Assembly: GCA_037953745.1 (NCBI GenBank)
Contig: JBAKBP010003078.1
Location: forward strand, 62,001-126,000
DNA: 64,000 nt
Direction: 5' to 3'
From: Lithodes maja
Lineage: Eukaryota; Arthropoda; Malacostraca; Decapoda; Lithodidae
Program-made: the position numbers and the translations under genes
The notes under the pieces: generated by a model
The model's database searches: none
Told to the model about the DNA's origin: nothing
The model's input: only the letters and a program-made list of their open reading frames with translations
In this document: positions 10,959 to 21,451 of the stretch, piece after piece
Numbering within the stretch: position 1 is the first letter of the stretch
Layout: each line of letters opens with the position of its first letter

Positions 10959-13595
10959 TTACCCAGGATCATATACCCCTGAACGACCACATGCAACCTC
11001 GTTGTCACAACCGGTAATATGGCTTATGTCCAGGTTATATACCAATAACCTTAGTGACCACCTGGTCAGCCTCATATTCCGATTGTGAAACGGGTCCAAG
11101 ATCTTGAGAGGGTAATGATCTGGGTAAACTACACCGACCGGACCATAGGCTGGAACATAGATCTCTAAATGCCCCAGCGCATCATCGTCCTTTTCACTTT
11201 CATTCATCAGGCTCTGACACGTTGCTGGTGCATTCTTAAGTCCGTCAGGCACAACATTGCACTGGTAGGTACTCCCGTCCACAACAAAACCACATACCTC
11301 TTTAGCGCGCTCGGACAAAGTTACACGCAACGACCACTCACGACATTCCTCATCCCTCAGAGCCTTCGTCCACACGTAATCCAGCTCTGCTTGCACCATA
11401 GGCTGTCGAGCAGGATTTATACGGCAGGGAATTAAACTGAGCCTTGCACTATCTCCAGCCTGCATGTCGGATTCTACCCCGTACCTCAGGCCTGGAGAAG
11501 CAACAAACATGCGAAAGTACTGCCATAGCCTAGTAAATAACTGCCTTGCACTGTCTCCACGAACAACATGCCTTGTGCCCTCCCACAACCCAGCCGAGAC
11601 CGCAGCTTCTAACCTGTAGTCTCCCTCCTTCTCCACCTTCGTCCCTAGAACAGCCAGGTCATGAGAGGGACAATCAGTACCACCCGTGCAGTCACTCCCA
11701 CAGTTCATTATAGCTAAGGCTTCCCCGCCGATACCGTACATGCGCACCCCCACATTCCTTGTGACGACATCTGCCTGCGCAGCATCACCGCTTTTAGCGA
11801 CATGGCCAGATACAGTCGGTCTGTGGTAGGGCTGTTGCATTAGACTAGAGCAGCATTGGGAGGCTATGTGACGACCGGGCACTGCGATACCACAGCCGAC
11901 CCTACCAATCTGCTCAATGTCCTCCTTTTGACCACCACCCTTGGCAGCCATGGGTCGACCCTGACCTGGCAACCATGCCAAGGCCTCGTCGCCCACCTTA
12001 AACCACCGAAACAACGAGGCTAACGGTCTTTTAACAGTCACATGACCTGCCTGCGGAACATCTCGCACCGCCCGAGTTGTGAGACTCAGGGGCTCGGCAC
12101 GACCAGTGGGGTATGAACCGAGCTGGTGCTGGAGTGCTGCACACTGCTGCTCAGGCAGGTGCTCTAGCACTTCCACAGCCACCAGACTCGTGTCCCCCGC
12201 CCACTGCTTCGCCGAGACATGACAATCCCTACTCTCCTCCACCTGTGCCCTACTGCCCCCCTCTCCTTCTCCACCTTGGCCGCGGCAGACCAACGCAGGG
12301 ACAGTAGGCTGCTCAGGTGGTTGCCTCACAAACTCCTCCAACAGGTTCACATGACATGCTTCCCCGTCCTCGTGTTTGATCTCGATAGCACCATTACCAC
12401 ACTTCTGAACTTCCGGATCCTCCAACTGAGCAACCCTTTTTTCTCTCCGTGTGCAACGTTGCTGCCCCGGAGTCTCTTCCGGCCCTACCTCCTCACTAAC
12501 TGTGACAGGTCCTGGGGCCTCTCCAGACTCCAACATAGGTGCCAATACTAAATCACCCAGGAGAGCCGCCGAGTCAAAACTCTTAAAACCAACTCCAGCT
12601 TTAGCCTCCTCCTGTTGATCGTTCCTCTGCTGGTCTGAAGACGGAGGACTAGGCTGTGACACTTTAGCTGCCCGAGCTCGGGTGACAACACACGCCATGG
12701 GTTGTGTCTGGCACCGCTCGACCCACTCTTGCTCTTCCCTACTCACGTCGGCCGTCCTCTCGGCAACGACTAAGGGTAGAACCTCAGAAGCGGGCATTGC
12801 AAAGTCGTTGCCGAGAAGAAGGTCGACGCCCTCCACTGGCAGTTTCTCCACAATCCCAACATCCAATTCACGTGCCACACCATCCACCTCCAACTCCAAC
12901 CGCACCAGCGGGTATGACCGAGTTGCATTAATACCCTGCACCACCACCACCCGAGCCGCATTTATAGGGTAGCCAGTCAAGTTTTTCATCAAAGTCTGGG
13001 AAGCACCTGTATCACGCAAGACCTCTACTCCATGCTTGCGCCCCGCCCACATCACGCAACCCCGTCCTCTATGGTCGCAAAAAACATCCTGAGCAGGGTT
13101 CGAGCCTCCCAGGTGCTTCTGCATTGGCTGTGCCTCAGCCTCTGACGAACTGCCCCGGGCAAACTCAGAAGGCTTCAGAGACACACCAATGTTGCAGGCC
13201 AAAGACACAGCTGCTGTAGGTGGTTTGCTAGGACAGACTCTTGCAAAGTGCCCCTTTTTATGACAAAGATAACACTCCAACTCCCCTCTGGGCTTCCCTT
13301 GGTACTGGGAAGGGCCCGGCCCCTTCTTAAATGGGACGGTGTTAGTCTTGTGGTCAGTCTTGGTATCATAGCTCTTGTACTTGTTTGCATAATGTATATC
13401 ACTAACTCGGGGGGGTGGGGCGTCACGCCCCTTGTTACCTGCCTCACTACGCTGGGCAGACCCGCACCCACGAATTAGTGATAGCCGGAGGTCAGCCATC
13501 TCAGCTGCCTCCTGTAGAGTTTTAGGGTTCTTTTCTTTAATAGTTAAAGTCATTTCTGCACCTGTACAAGGTCGCCATTTGTTACGACCGGGCAC
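10959..13595 (-). CDS. Rearranged Gag-protease-integrase/RT fusion ORF of the LTR element
   Basis: An open 878-codon frame. The first ATG (13595) lies inside the 5' LTR; a more plausible start is Met15. Residues 20-45 resemble the end of a Gypsy Gag core. C108, C111, H116 and C121 form a CCHC knuckle. LRDTGAS (193-199) is the aspartic protease active site and GVDLLLGND (256-264) its second motif. EACHVNLLEEF (412-422) resembles the end of an integrase. HLPEQQCAALQ (479-489) resembles the linker before RT. FKVGDEALAWLPG (532-544) is a GPY/F-like integrase C-terminal start. IPCRINPARQ (722-731) is an RT start. Residues 763-798 are the RT stretch around motif B, joined directly to RNase H end pieces (GHLEIYVPAYGPV, 808-820). 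The RT catalytic box is deleted and domains are out of order, but no stop codon has appeared. Confidence 0.85.
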   Translation of the reverse strand: MPGRNKWRPCTGAEMTLTIKEKNPKTLQEAAEMADLRLSLIRGCGSAQRSEAGNKGRDAPPPRVSDIHYANKYKSYDTKTDHKTNTVPFKKGPGPSQYQGKPRGELECYLCHKKGHFARVCPSKPPTAAVSLACNIGVSLKPSEFARGSSSEAEAQPMQKHLGGSNPAQDVFCDHRGRGCVMWAGRKHGVEVLRDTGASQTLMKNLTGYPINAARVVVVQGINATRSYPLVRLELEVDGVARELDVGIVEKLPVEGVDLLLGNDFAMPASEVLPLVVAERTADVSREEQEWVERCQTQPMACVVTRARAAKVSQPSPPSSDQQRNDQQEEAKAGVGFKSFDSAALLGDLVLAPMLESGEAPGPVTVSEEVGPEETPGQQRCTRREKRVAQLEDPEVQKCGNGAIEIKHEDGEACHVNLLEEFVRQPPEQPTVPALVCRGQGGEGEGGSRAQVEESRDCHVSAKQWAGDTSLVAVEVLEHLPEQQCAALQHQLGSYPTGRAEPLSLTTRAVRDVPQAGHVTVKRPLASLFRWFKVGDEALAWLPGQGRPMAAKGGGQKEDIEQIGRVGCGIAVPGRHIASQCCSSLMQQPYHRPTVSGHVAKSGDAAQADVVTRNVGVRMYGIGGEALAIMNCGSDCTGGTDCPSHDLAVLGTKVEKEGDYRLEAAVSAGLWEGTRHVVRGDSARQLFTRLWQYFRMFVASPGLRYGVESDMQAGDSARLSLIPCRINPARQPMVQAELDYVWTKALRDEECREWSLRVTLSERAKEVCGFVVDGSTYQCNVVPDGLKNAPATCQSLMNESEKDDDALGHLEIYVPAYGPVGVVYPDHYPLKILDPFHNRNMRLTRWSLRLLVYNLDISHITGCDNEVACGRSGVYDPG
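13560..13579 (-). promoter_or_regulatory. Primer binding site of the LTR element
   Basis: Directly inside the 5' LTR, the minus strand reads AATGGCGACCTTGTACAGG. The TGGCGACC core is the sort of PBS I recall for tRNA-Arg-primed Gypsy elements (mdg1/412 group). The tRNA assignment is from memory and unverified. The gag-like ORF starts at once after it, so the usual leader and the first half of gag are deleted. Confidence 0.55.
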
Positions 13596-15429
13596 TCGGG
13601 TACACTAGGGCTCTTACACAGGACTCGAGTATGGCTCGCTGCCACAACGGAAACACACGATCCCAACCCCAGAGTACTGCCAGCCGAACAAAAAACGCCA
13701 CTACCCTCCAGAGTTCTATCTGCTATAACGGGGTATACAAGAACTCGGTACTAGCGTTTCACACAACAGACTAATAACAAGACGGGAGTTATCTAGTCTG
13801 GTCAACAATCAAACAAAGAAGAAAGTACTACAACACTAAAGAATAGTGTTGGCCGAAGCCGAAGTAATCCACCCTTGAACTAAGAACTTAAGAAGTCCTC
13901 CACCCTCTACTTCGGATCGGCACTATTACGTTACGTTAAACAATAGTCCTCGAGCATCAAGCAAGGAATCTTCTGATAAGTTAGATGCTTCTCGAATACT
14001 CATAAGAAGTAAGTATCGGATTTTGAACAGCAATTTAATGAATAACTCACTGGTAATTAAAGGCTTTAAATTGACATAAGAAGAATTATAAGAATAAGCA
14101 ATAGGATATGGCAAACATTAAGAAGAAGTACTCCGACAATGCACTGGCAATAGCCTACTAAGATTGTGCTCGTGGGCCACTAATCTCTGAAGTAGCTAAG
14201 CGTGCCACACATGAAATCAATAGTGCATAAACAATAATATACATAAGGAGAAGCTTCAATACTATGCTGTATCTGCTGGTCGAGCAAAGTCTAGCTGGGA
14301 TACATAAGGTTAAGAGACAATGGCTGAGCAAGCGGCTCGTAGCCTAGCGAGGTCCTTAAGACTGTGCGGCCAAATTACGTTAATTGACGGGATGCTCTCT
14401 TGAGAGATCCAGATCACTAGTATCTGGTTCTCTCCTGGCGATCCTCTCAAAGTCAAGCAAATGAGATAGCACAGTGTTGGGTGGCACAGGCAAAAGCCCT
14501 CACTCGCAACACAGTGCTAAACTCCCACGGTACACAATCAAAAAGACCCCCTAGGCTTCCCACGTCTCCGTTGCAATTGTGCTGGTTCAACCAACCTAGC
14601 ACTCATAGGAAATCACAACTCGAGGAACCCTATCCCAGTCTAGCATTACCTAAACCAGCAGAAAACAGGAACATGAATAATCGCACACAGGGAAATGCAT
14701 ATACGAGTGCAACAAACATCAATCAATCCTATTCTAGTTAACCCTTCCAAAAATAGGCTATCTAACAGGCACTTATCTCGTGAGAACTCAAGCGATAATA
14801 CTTTGGCTGACTAAATCTGCACCAAAGGGGTCATTGAGGTTATAAACAGGGACGAGAAGAGAAGAAGATAGGCTGTTCAGAGAGTAGAGAAAGTTCACAT
14901 CAGTCGGAAGAATATGGATAGTTGCAAGGGATATGAGAAGTCGCTTTGCCTGATGAGTTCTGAAGCATGGTGGCAAAAACCTCTCTTTTTATACTCGGCC
15001 CTCTAGCGGCATATCTCAAACTACTTAAGGACCGCCCACTGGCAATCATGACGTCATATACTCTCTCAATCTGGGATTGACAAAGAACTTCCCACGCGCT
15101 GAAAGGGAGGAAGGGAGGAGGAAGGAGGGAATTAGGCCTACCGGCCCGCGTGGCGTACTCACTAATCCCACGCCACGTAATATCTCTCCTCTCATCATTA
15201 CATACAAGTCCCACACACAATACTTATATCTAATGATATAAAATAGAACTCGTTGACTTAGAAGAAAACAAAATACATAATGATAATACTTATAGTACAA
15301 CGGTTCACATAAACTGAGTTAGGAAACTCTACACAGACTACAGCCAAAGTTCCTGCCCTGACGATCCTAGCGAGAGTGGGGCCTGACTGGGCGTTCTGTA
15401 CAGCATGCTCATACTCGACATGCGTCACA
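13580..15429 (-). repeat. 5' LTR of the rearranged LTR element
   Basis: 1850 bp, identical in length and, as far as read by eye, in sequence to 8618-10467. Transcription of the element would start within it on the minus strand; I could not place a promoter element with confidence. Confidence 0.93.
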
Positions 15430-15433
15430 CCAC

Positions 15434-15518
15434 AGAATTGGTATCCCTGACTAACCTATTATCTTTCAAGGCTGCCCTTTCCGACTATCTTGCAGGAGTT
15501 TTATATGAATATTCTTGA
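15434..15518 (+). pseudogene. LINE ORF2, last 28 codons after the LTR insertion
   Basis: If bases 8618-15433 (element plus one CCAC duplicate) are removed, the reading frame from 8617 continues here without a break. It ends in a typical LINE C-terminus (TELVSLTNLLSFKAALSDYL, then a stop at 15516-15518). This in-frame continuation is strong evidence for the exact insertion point. Confidence 0.88.
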
Positions 15519-15762
15519 TTTTGTTCTCGATGTCACACCTTCTAGCCTCCTCAACCACTTATACTTGTACAGTACCTTGTTTGTTAACGTAGCTGCTTAT
15601 GATGCACTTTCCAGTCCATAGATTTCTATACTCCCTGTTTTTACTACAAATTATAAATTATCTTTGGGCTGGCGCATCAGCAGTGTGTGGCTTCCGTAGA
15701 CCCTGACCTACCACTTAGCTCTGGGGTCTGGGAAGCCCACCAGGTAAGAATACCAGGTAAGA
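15519..15762 (+). other. 3' UTR and short-repeat tail of the PHD LINE
   Basis: No ORF. It ends in two tandem copies of the 13-mer ACCAGGTAAGAAT instead of poly(A), as CR1/L2-group LINEs commonly end in a short tandem repeat. Confidence 0.7.
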
Positions 15763-17017
15763 ATATATATTGCCAGCAGGGTGCAAATAACCGAAAAAAT
15801 TGCTGTCAAAATAGACACCTTTATGAATAGGTTAGCCTTTAGGCTAGGCCTATTGGCAAGAGTTGTGTTGTATAGGCTATCCTAGCACTTATTTACTATT
15901 TTATAGGCTACCCCTTTGAAAGGACATTAGCCGGGTAGGATGTAGTTACCGGGTGTATCGCCAGCCTTGTTTACACTACGTGTACGCGGCACGCGTAGTG
16001 GCGTCGGAGGCTTGCCATCCTTTTCCTTTCTATTTAGAGTTAGACTGCCCTTGGATACAATAATATGTTGAGGTTGGGCTTTGCCCCCCTTCACCCCCCC
16101 ATGACATATTGTCATCATAATATATATTTCCAGCAGGGGGACAAATAGGCCTAACCAAAATAAATCTCCGTCAAAATAGACACGAACTTAACAACGCTGA
16201 TCGATAAATGTAAACATGACGGAGGCGGCGGACGTCTGCAATCATGTTCCCGTCTATTTTGAATGCCAATGGATACAATAATATGTTGAGGGTGCCAGCA
16301 GGGGGCAAAATAGACAAATACACCAAAAATTGGGTGTGGGGGCAGCAGCCCCCACCTATAATAGCCTACTATGATAGGTTAGGTAAGGTTGTTAGGTTAG
16401 GCTAGGCTAATGTCCTTTCAAAGGGGTATAGGCCTAGTAAACACTAGGATAGCCTATACCCGGTCAAAGGTAAGTCCTGCTGTAGTCATCTTGAATGCTA
16501 CCTTAAATTGTAATATTAGACTAGGTCTAGCCTATAGATAAAATAGCTTAGCCTATTCATTTATTGTAGCCTATAATATATGCCTAGCTGGGCAGAATGT
16601 AGAGTTCGGGTGTACCACCACCAATGTTTACACTATGCAGAGCGGCGACGAAAGCTTGCCATCATGTTCCCGTCCATTTTGAATGCCGTTGGATAAAATA
16701 ATATGTTGAGGGGGGCAAACACCCCCATGACATATTGTCATCATCATATAATTTGCCAGCAGGGGGCAAATAGGCCTAACCAAACTGCGGCGATCGACCA
16801 TGTAAACATGACGGCGGCGGCGGTGGTGGACGCTTGCGATCATGTTCCCGTCTATTTTGACTGCCATTGGATACAATAATATGTTGAGGGAAGGGCTTTG
16901 CGGCAATTTTTTTGGTTGTTTGCCCCCTACTGGCAATATAATATATGATGATGATAACATGTCATGGTGAGGGGGGGGGGGGGGGCTTTCAACATATTAT
17001 TGTATCCAATGGCATTC
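15763..17017. repeat. Array of palindromic dispersed repeat units
   Basis: No gene. The right half of the unit split by the LINE starts here. Further units carry GGATACAATAATATGTTGAG at about 16050, 16270 and 16865 (a GGATAAAA variant at about 16690). An inverted copy, CAACATATTATTGTATCC, lies at about 16990. Segments rich in TAGGCCTA lie between. A 20-mer hairpin formed by GTGGGGGC and GCCCCCAC sits at about 16337. Short ORFs reading HIIVSNGIQNR in several frames are by-products of this repeat. Confidence 0.75.
16300..16690 (+). repeat. Second dispersed repeat type (GTGGGGGC hairpin followed by TAGGCCTA-rich body)
   Basis: Landmarks are GACAAATACACCAAAAAT, the GTGGGGGC...GCCCCCAC hairpin, ATAGCCTACTATGATAGG, AATGTCCTTTCAAAGGGGTA, TAAGTCCTGCTGTAGTC and GCTACCTTAAATTGTAATAT. 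The same order recurs at about 17885-18122 and 21452-21815. A reversed piece lies at about 15868-15925. Confidence 0.7.
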
Positions 17018-17195
17018 AAAATAGACGGGAACATTATCCCAAGCGTCCAACGCCGACACCGCCGCGGCTGCTGAAGAACAAGGAAGTTAGCAATAGGTTT
17101 CATTGTAAAATAGACGGGAACATTATCCCAAGCGTCCAACGCCGACACCGCTGCGGCTGCTGAAGAACAAGGAAGTTAGCAATAGGTTTCATTGT
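17018..17195 (+). repeat. 89-bp perfect or near-perfect tandem duplication
   Basis: Units 17018-17106 and 17107-17195 both begin AAAATAGACGGGAACATTAT and end AATAGGTTTCATTGT. I saw one differing base (GCCGCGG versus GCTGCGG). Confidence 0.85.
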
Positions 17196-17884
17196 GAACT
17201 GGAGGAAATTAATAGAAATAAGGAAGCAAGGCCTAGCAATGTAAATAGTCAATGGAATTTCCTTAATAATGACAATTATATGTATAGGTATAAAGTAAAA
17301 ACAATATATTTTACATAATTTATAGCATATCTTACATATTTAAACAAATATATATTAAAAATAGTTTAACCACACCACTGAGTTCTCCCAAAATACTCTA
17401 ATAGGGCTGGCCTGAAGAATTAGATCAAGATGGACAACCAATCAAGACATGATAGGTAGGGAAGGGCAGGTGAACAAATCTAGGACGGTGAAGATACGCA
17501 GACATTTCTCGCCATTTCACCAATTCAGCCGCACCACATGAGTTCCACAGCAGAACTCTTATAGGGTAGAGCCGAAAGATGAGGCAAGAACTGCTACACT
17601 GCAGCACAGCACCAATTAAGAAGTATTAAGAAGTGATCAAAAGCAAAGAATGAGAGATCAGGTCTATGGAAAAAATATATCGCACCGAAATGCAAAAAAA
17701 ATACACACACCGAGGGAAATCGAGTCAGCTCGACCGCATCAGCGACCGACACAAATCAGGTCAGGAGCTAATAACCTAGCCAGGCCAGGGTGGCATATGA
17801 TATAGGCCGTCCGGAGGACAACTGAATGAGACAGAAGGGGAAAAACATAGAAAGAGGAATGAAAAACTTGTCGTGTCATCATCA
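17196..17884. other. No recognisable gene
   Basis: AT-rich sequence with short ORFs only (for example 17425-17607, minus) that lack recognisable domains. I see no repeat shared with the rest of the window. Confidence 0.5.
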
Positions 17885-18904
17885 TATTGCCAGCAGGGGG
17901 CAAAATAGACAAATACACCAAAAATCGGGGTGTGGGGGCGGCAGCCCCCACCCATAATAGCCTACTATGATAGGTTAGGTAAGGTTAGGCTAGGCTAATC
18001 ATCTAATGTCCTTTCAAAGGGGTATAGGCCTAGTATACACTAGGATAGCCTATACCCAGTCAAAGGTATGTCCTGCTGTAGTCTCCTTGAATGCTACCTT
18101 AAATTGTAATATTAGACTAGGCCTAGCTTGGCTTAACATGGGATACTGTTTGGGGGTTGGGAATAGGCTCAGGCTGCTTTAGGCCTAATTAGGTAAAAAT
18201 AGTCAAATCGAGACAATTGCACAGCCAACATAGGCTAGCCTATTTATAGGCTAGCCTATTTATAGGCTACCTTTCATTACTGCAGTTAAGCACAAACTTA
18301 TTTTTACAATGGAAAATAATGCATGAGGAGGGCTGGGTAGGCCTATTAGTATTTTGTGAAATAACTTAAATTAGGTTAGGCTATAGTATACTTTATTAGG
18401 TTATTAGGCCTATGAGAAAACAGGCCTAGCTTAATTTTATTTCACTGCTCAACATATTTTTTTTTTTTTTTGCTGTTGAGCTCTGCATAGGGCTATATTC
18501 AGGTAGGCTTGGGTTTTAGTCAAATTGCATTAGGCTAGGCTACATATTTGTACTTCTATTGGAAAGCACAGGCCTACACAATAGTACACATGTTAAAGAA
18601 TTTAGCCTAGCCTACCACAATTTAGTCTAGACTGAAAGAACAAACAAAAATAGGCTAGGCTAATTGCAGCTAAATAATTTAGCCTAGCCTTCACAATTTA
18701 GCCTAGACTGAAAAAACAAACAAAAATAGGCTAATTGCAGTTTTGGTAAGAGTTGTAGTTGTGGGCATACCAAACGCTTTGTTTATATAGCCTAGTCGCA
18801 CGCTCGCAGTTAGGCCTACATTCGCTTCTAATTTAACTGCTGGGGTAAATTTGGTAAAGCCACCCTCAATCCGCCGGCCGGTAACATATACAAAACAATT
18901 TACC
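17885..18904. repeat. GTGGGGGC-hairpin repeat copy and TAGGCCTA-rich DNA
   Basis: 17885-18122 is a copy of the second dispersed repeat type. From there to about 18800 the DNA is dominated by AGGCTAGGCTA and TAGGCCTA words. A near-duplicate pair of about 55 bp (AATTTAGCCTAGCCT..., AAACAAAAATAGGC) lies at about 18600-18735. No gene seen. Confidence 0.65.
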
Positions 18905-19404
18905 CAACGCCTGGCCGTGGGATACAATAATGGGTTGAAGGGGCTTTATCCCCCTATGACTTATTGTCATCATCATATATATTACCAGCAGGGGCAAATA
19001 ACCACAGTCAAATTAGACGCGAATGTAACTGCGAGCGTGCGACTACGTAAGTAAAGGGGACGATAGACCCGCTAACACAACTCGTAACGCATTTTTTCCT
19101 AATGTATTAGATTTTTTTATATTTATGACCTCAACAGTTGAAAGATGACAATTTTATGGTTTATTTTAGGCTATACAAAAACATTTGCTTTGTACCGGTA
19201 ACTTAGATACGGTACTCTTATTTATGCTTATAATTGCAGTACGAGTTGGTTTTTCTTTTTATATGTAGGCCTAGGCTAAACAAATGTTATTTTTTGTTTT
19301 ATAGGCTAAACTAGGCTGAATTTATGCTAATAAATATTAATTGGAGGGCGCAAATCTGTCAAAGAATAGCCTAGATGTGGAAATTTACAGCCAATTTGCT
19401 CTAG
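18905..19404. other. Diverged palindromic-repeat copy, then unclassified DNA
   Basis: 18915-19030 is a shortened and diverged copy of the palindromic repeat (GGATACAATAATGGGTTGAA, CATCATCATATATATTACC). The remainder is AT-rich and holds nothing recognisable. Confidence 0.5.
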
Positions 19405-19600
19405 CCCTTTTTGAGATACAGAGGTTAGAGATCATTGGATACAATAATATGTTGAGGGGGTCAATCATCCCCCATGACATATTGTCATCATCATATATAT
19501 TGCCAGCAGGGGGCAAATAGCCTAGGCCTAGCCTAACTACAACAAAAATCGCTGTCAAAATAGACGCGAACTTATATTAACTACGGCGATCGACCATTGC
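19405..19600 (+). repeat. Palindromic repeat copy with a 36-bp flank shared with 4246-4281
   Basis: TTTGAGATACAGAGGTTAGA then TCATTGGATACAATAATATG, followed by the usual unit up to ACGGCGATCGACCATTGCC. The first 36 bases match the flank of the copy at 4281, which there is part of a LINE remnant. Confidence 0.7.
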
Positions 19601-20140
19601 CTGCACCGGCCGTCCCTCGGTTATTGTTGAGGTCCTGAGGAACCGTATGACTTTGACGAGCTCTTCCCTCCGCAGTCTCCGCATCCCATGTATCGTCGTA
19701 CGGTACCTCTTCCCCTCCACATCCTACATCTGGTCGTCCTACATATGCCTCCTAAGCCTCGCCTCGTCCCGTCACTGAGCATGTGGATGGGCGTCCCTTT
19801 CTGGCTTCAAAGATGAATTCCTTCCGACAGCTCCTACTGGATTGTCTGGGGTTGGTTGATAAGGGCACCTCGCTTCAAGACATTGCTCTGGCCCTAGTAC
19901 CGCGGTTTGTAGGTCTCTGGTTCGCCACCTGATGACCTGCTATTGGGTTGTTGCCTTTACAGTGTTACGGTTCTACGAATGACCTAGAGTGAAAGTGACA
20001 CGGTGGTGAATTTTAACCTTAACTATAAACTAATTTAAATTGTGACATAGGATCTCCGCAACTACGGTAGGGCCGGAGCGGGCGAGTATTCGCCTGAGGT
20101 TGCCCTTAACCCCCAAGACAAGACAAGACAAAATTCTAGT
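19601..20140 (+). other. Degraded coding-like segment with AAGACAAGACAAGACA tail
   Basis: About 50 codons ending at about 19930 read as a plausible protein C-terminus (MNSFRQLLLDCLGLVDKG, then IALALVPRFVGLW and a stop). A noncoding stretch ending in tandem AAGAC repeats at about 20110 follows, which looks like the 3' tail of a retroelement. The family was not recognised. Confidence 0.35.
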
Positions 20141-20818
20141 GCTGGTTTTACTCAAATTTTGTGAGTTTTAATTTAGCCTAGCCTAGGCCTAAGAGTTCAG
20201 AAGATTTGCAAAATGCACCCCATACTAGCCTACCCATAGCCTAATAGGCCTAGTGATTCTTTTTTGGCAGACCACCCACAAATGTTCATATAGCCTAGGC
20301 CTAGGCTAGCCTAAGTTCTGGAATGCATGTTGGAATAGCCATCCTATAAACTGTAGGCTAGGCTACTTCATTTTAATTTAAGTTTGATTCTTTGGAAAAA
20401 TCTATTAGGCCTAGACCAGGGCAGGAAAGTAACATTTAAAATGACGTGTAAAAAGTCGCCCATAAACGGCGGGCCGCTGTTTTATTGTAATTTGGGAGCT
20501 TATTTTGTCTGTTGATTGACTTTGTCCTTAATTGGGGATCCTATGAATTAGCACAGATGATGATGACTTACCGTACATCATAATACGTGGGGGGGCAGAG
20601 CCACAGATATATTTTGTGTCCCACAGTAACTTTTAATGGGATGGATGTAGTTACCGGGTGTACGGTCGTCATGTTTACATAGGGCGATCGCCGCGGTTAA
20701 CTTCGCGTCTATTTTGACGGCGATTTTTTTCGGCATATTTCATTTTATTCACTTCCTTTTATATTTAGGCTATAATCTAGCTTTGACACGACAATAACCC
20801 TAACCCAGTCTTTCTTAA
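20141..20818. other. TAGGCCTA-rich DNA with an inverted palindromic-repeat fragment
   Basis: No gene. 20635-20745 is a fragment of the palindromic repeat in reverse orientation (GTCTATTTTGACGGCGAT next to a CGGCATATTTC end). The remainder is rich in AGGCCTA words. Confidence 0.55.
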
Positions 20819-21228
20819 CCCTTGTCTAGCGGGGTGTTTTGGGCTCATTTGGGCATATTCAGGCCCTCCTGAATGATCAATCAAGTATCTGCATGAAAAG
20901 CAAAAAACTAGGCGCTAAAAGCTTCAAAATGAGACCAGAACGAGCTACGTAGCACTCGTGGTTCTCTTGCAGTGGTGCCACGAGCATGGGAGTTTAGCGT
21001 ATAGCGGTATATTTTTCCCAGCTATGCTCACTACTGGCTACACTGCCGGCCTCTCGAGAACACAGGGAACATGAGTTAATGGGCGGCGGTAAGCCCTGGG
21101 AGTCGGCTGTCTGGCCCGCTGCGCTCCCGGCCATTTGCACTCTATTTTAACCCTTTAAAAGCCTTAATAATGCTCTTAACTTGCTGCAAATTGGTGCACG
21201 ACTTAAGTCGAGCGCAGCCAATAAGGGG
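20819..21228. mobile_element. Possible TTAA-flanked MITE (weak termini)
   Basis: 410 bp between TTAA at 20815-20818 and TTAA at 21229-21232. Ends read CCCTTGTCTAGCGG and, inverted, CCCCTTATTGGCTGCG. The terminal repeats are poor, so this is the least certain of the TTAA elements in the window. Confidence 0.4.
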
Positions 21229-21451
21229 TTAAAGATTCTTCTAATCTTCCAGTAGCCTATAGCCTAATTTAGGTCATTTTTAAAGGCACACAATTAAATG
21301 GTTGGTATTTTAAACGACACTACTGCAGCATTATGAGAAACAATTTATTAGAGATAATAGGCAACAATAGATTCGCCATATTTTTCTCCATAGGCTATAG
21401 TCCGCATGGAGGATTTTCGTTATCGACAAATTGAAAAAATTCCCACTTCAC

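Larger units (their letters stand above)
8618..15429 (-). mobile_element. Complete-ended, internally rearranged Gypsy-type LTR retrotransposon
   Basis: Reading on the minus strand, the order is 5' LTR (15429-13580), primer binding site, one 878-codon ORF, noncoding 3' region with polypurine tract, and 3' LTR (10467-8618). Both LTRs are exactly 1850 bp and look identical by eye, including every short ORF inside them. The flanks are CCAC (8614-8617) and CCAC (15430-15433), a 4-bp target duplication. The internal region is only 3112 bp and lacks the RT catalytic YxDD box. The element therefore cannot be autonomous, yet it appears to have moved recently, presumably using proteins from a relative such as the element at 1-1368. 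Confidence 0.92.
4530..15762 (+). mobile_element. PHD-finger LINE (CR1/L2/Jockey group), split by an LTR retrotransposon
   Basis: A near full-length APE-type non-LTR retrotransposon. It has a 5' UTR (4530-4700), ORF1 (4701-5831), ORF2 (from 5867, interrupted at 8617 and resumed at 15434-15518), and a 3' UTR ending in two copies of ACCAGGTAAGAAT (15739-15764). Both flanks are halves of one palindromic repeat unit, which fixes the element's limits to within a few bases. No long target duplication is visible at the outer ends. It is inactive as it stands because ORF2 carries a frameshift and the LTR insertion. Confidence 0.85.

Noticed and set aside
12113..12551. Plus-strand ORFs across the rearranged LTR element interior
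   Set aside because: Antisense to the 878-codon minus ORF, which has the zinc knuckle and protease motifs.
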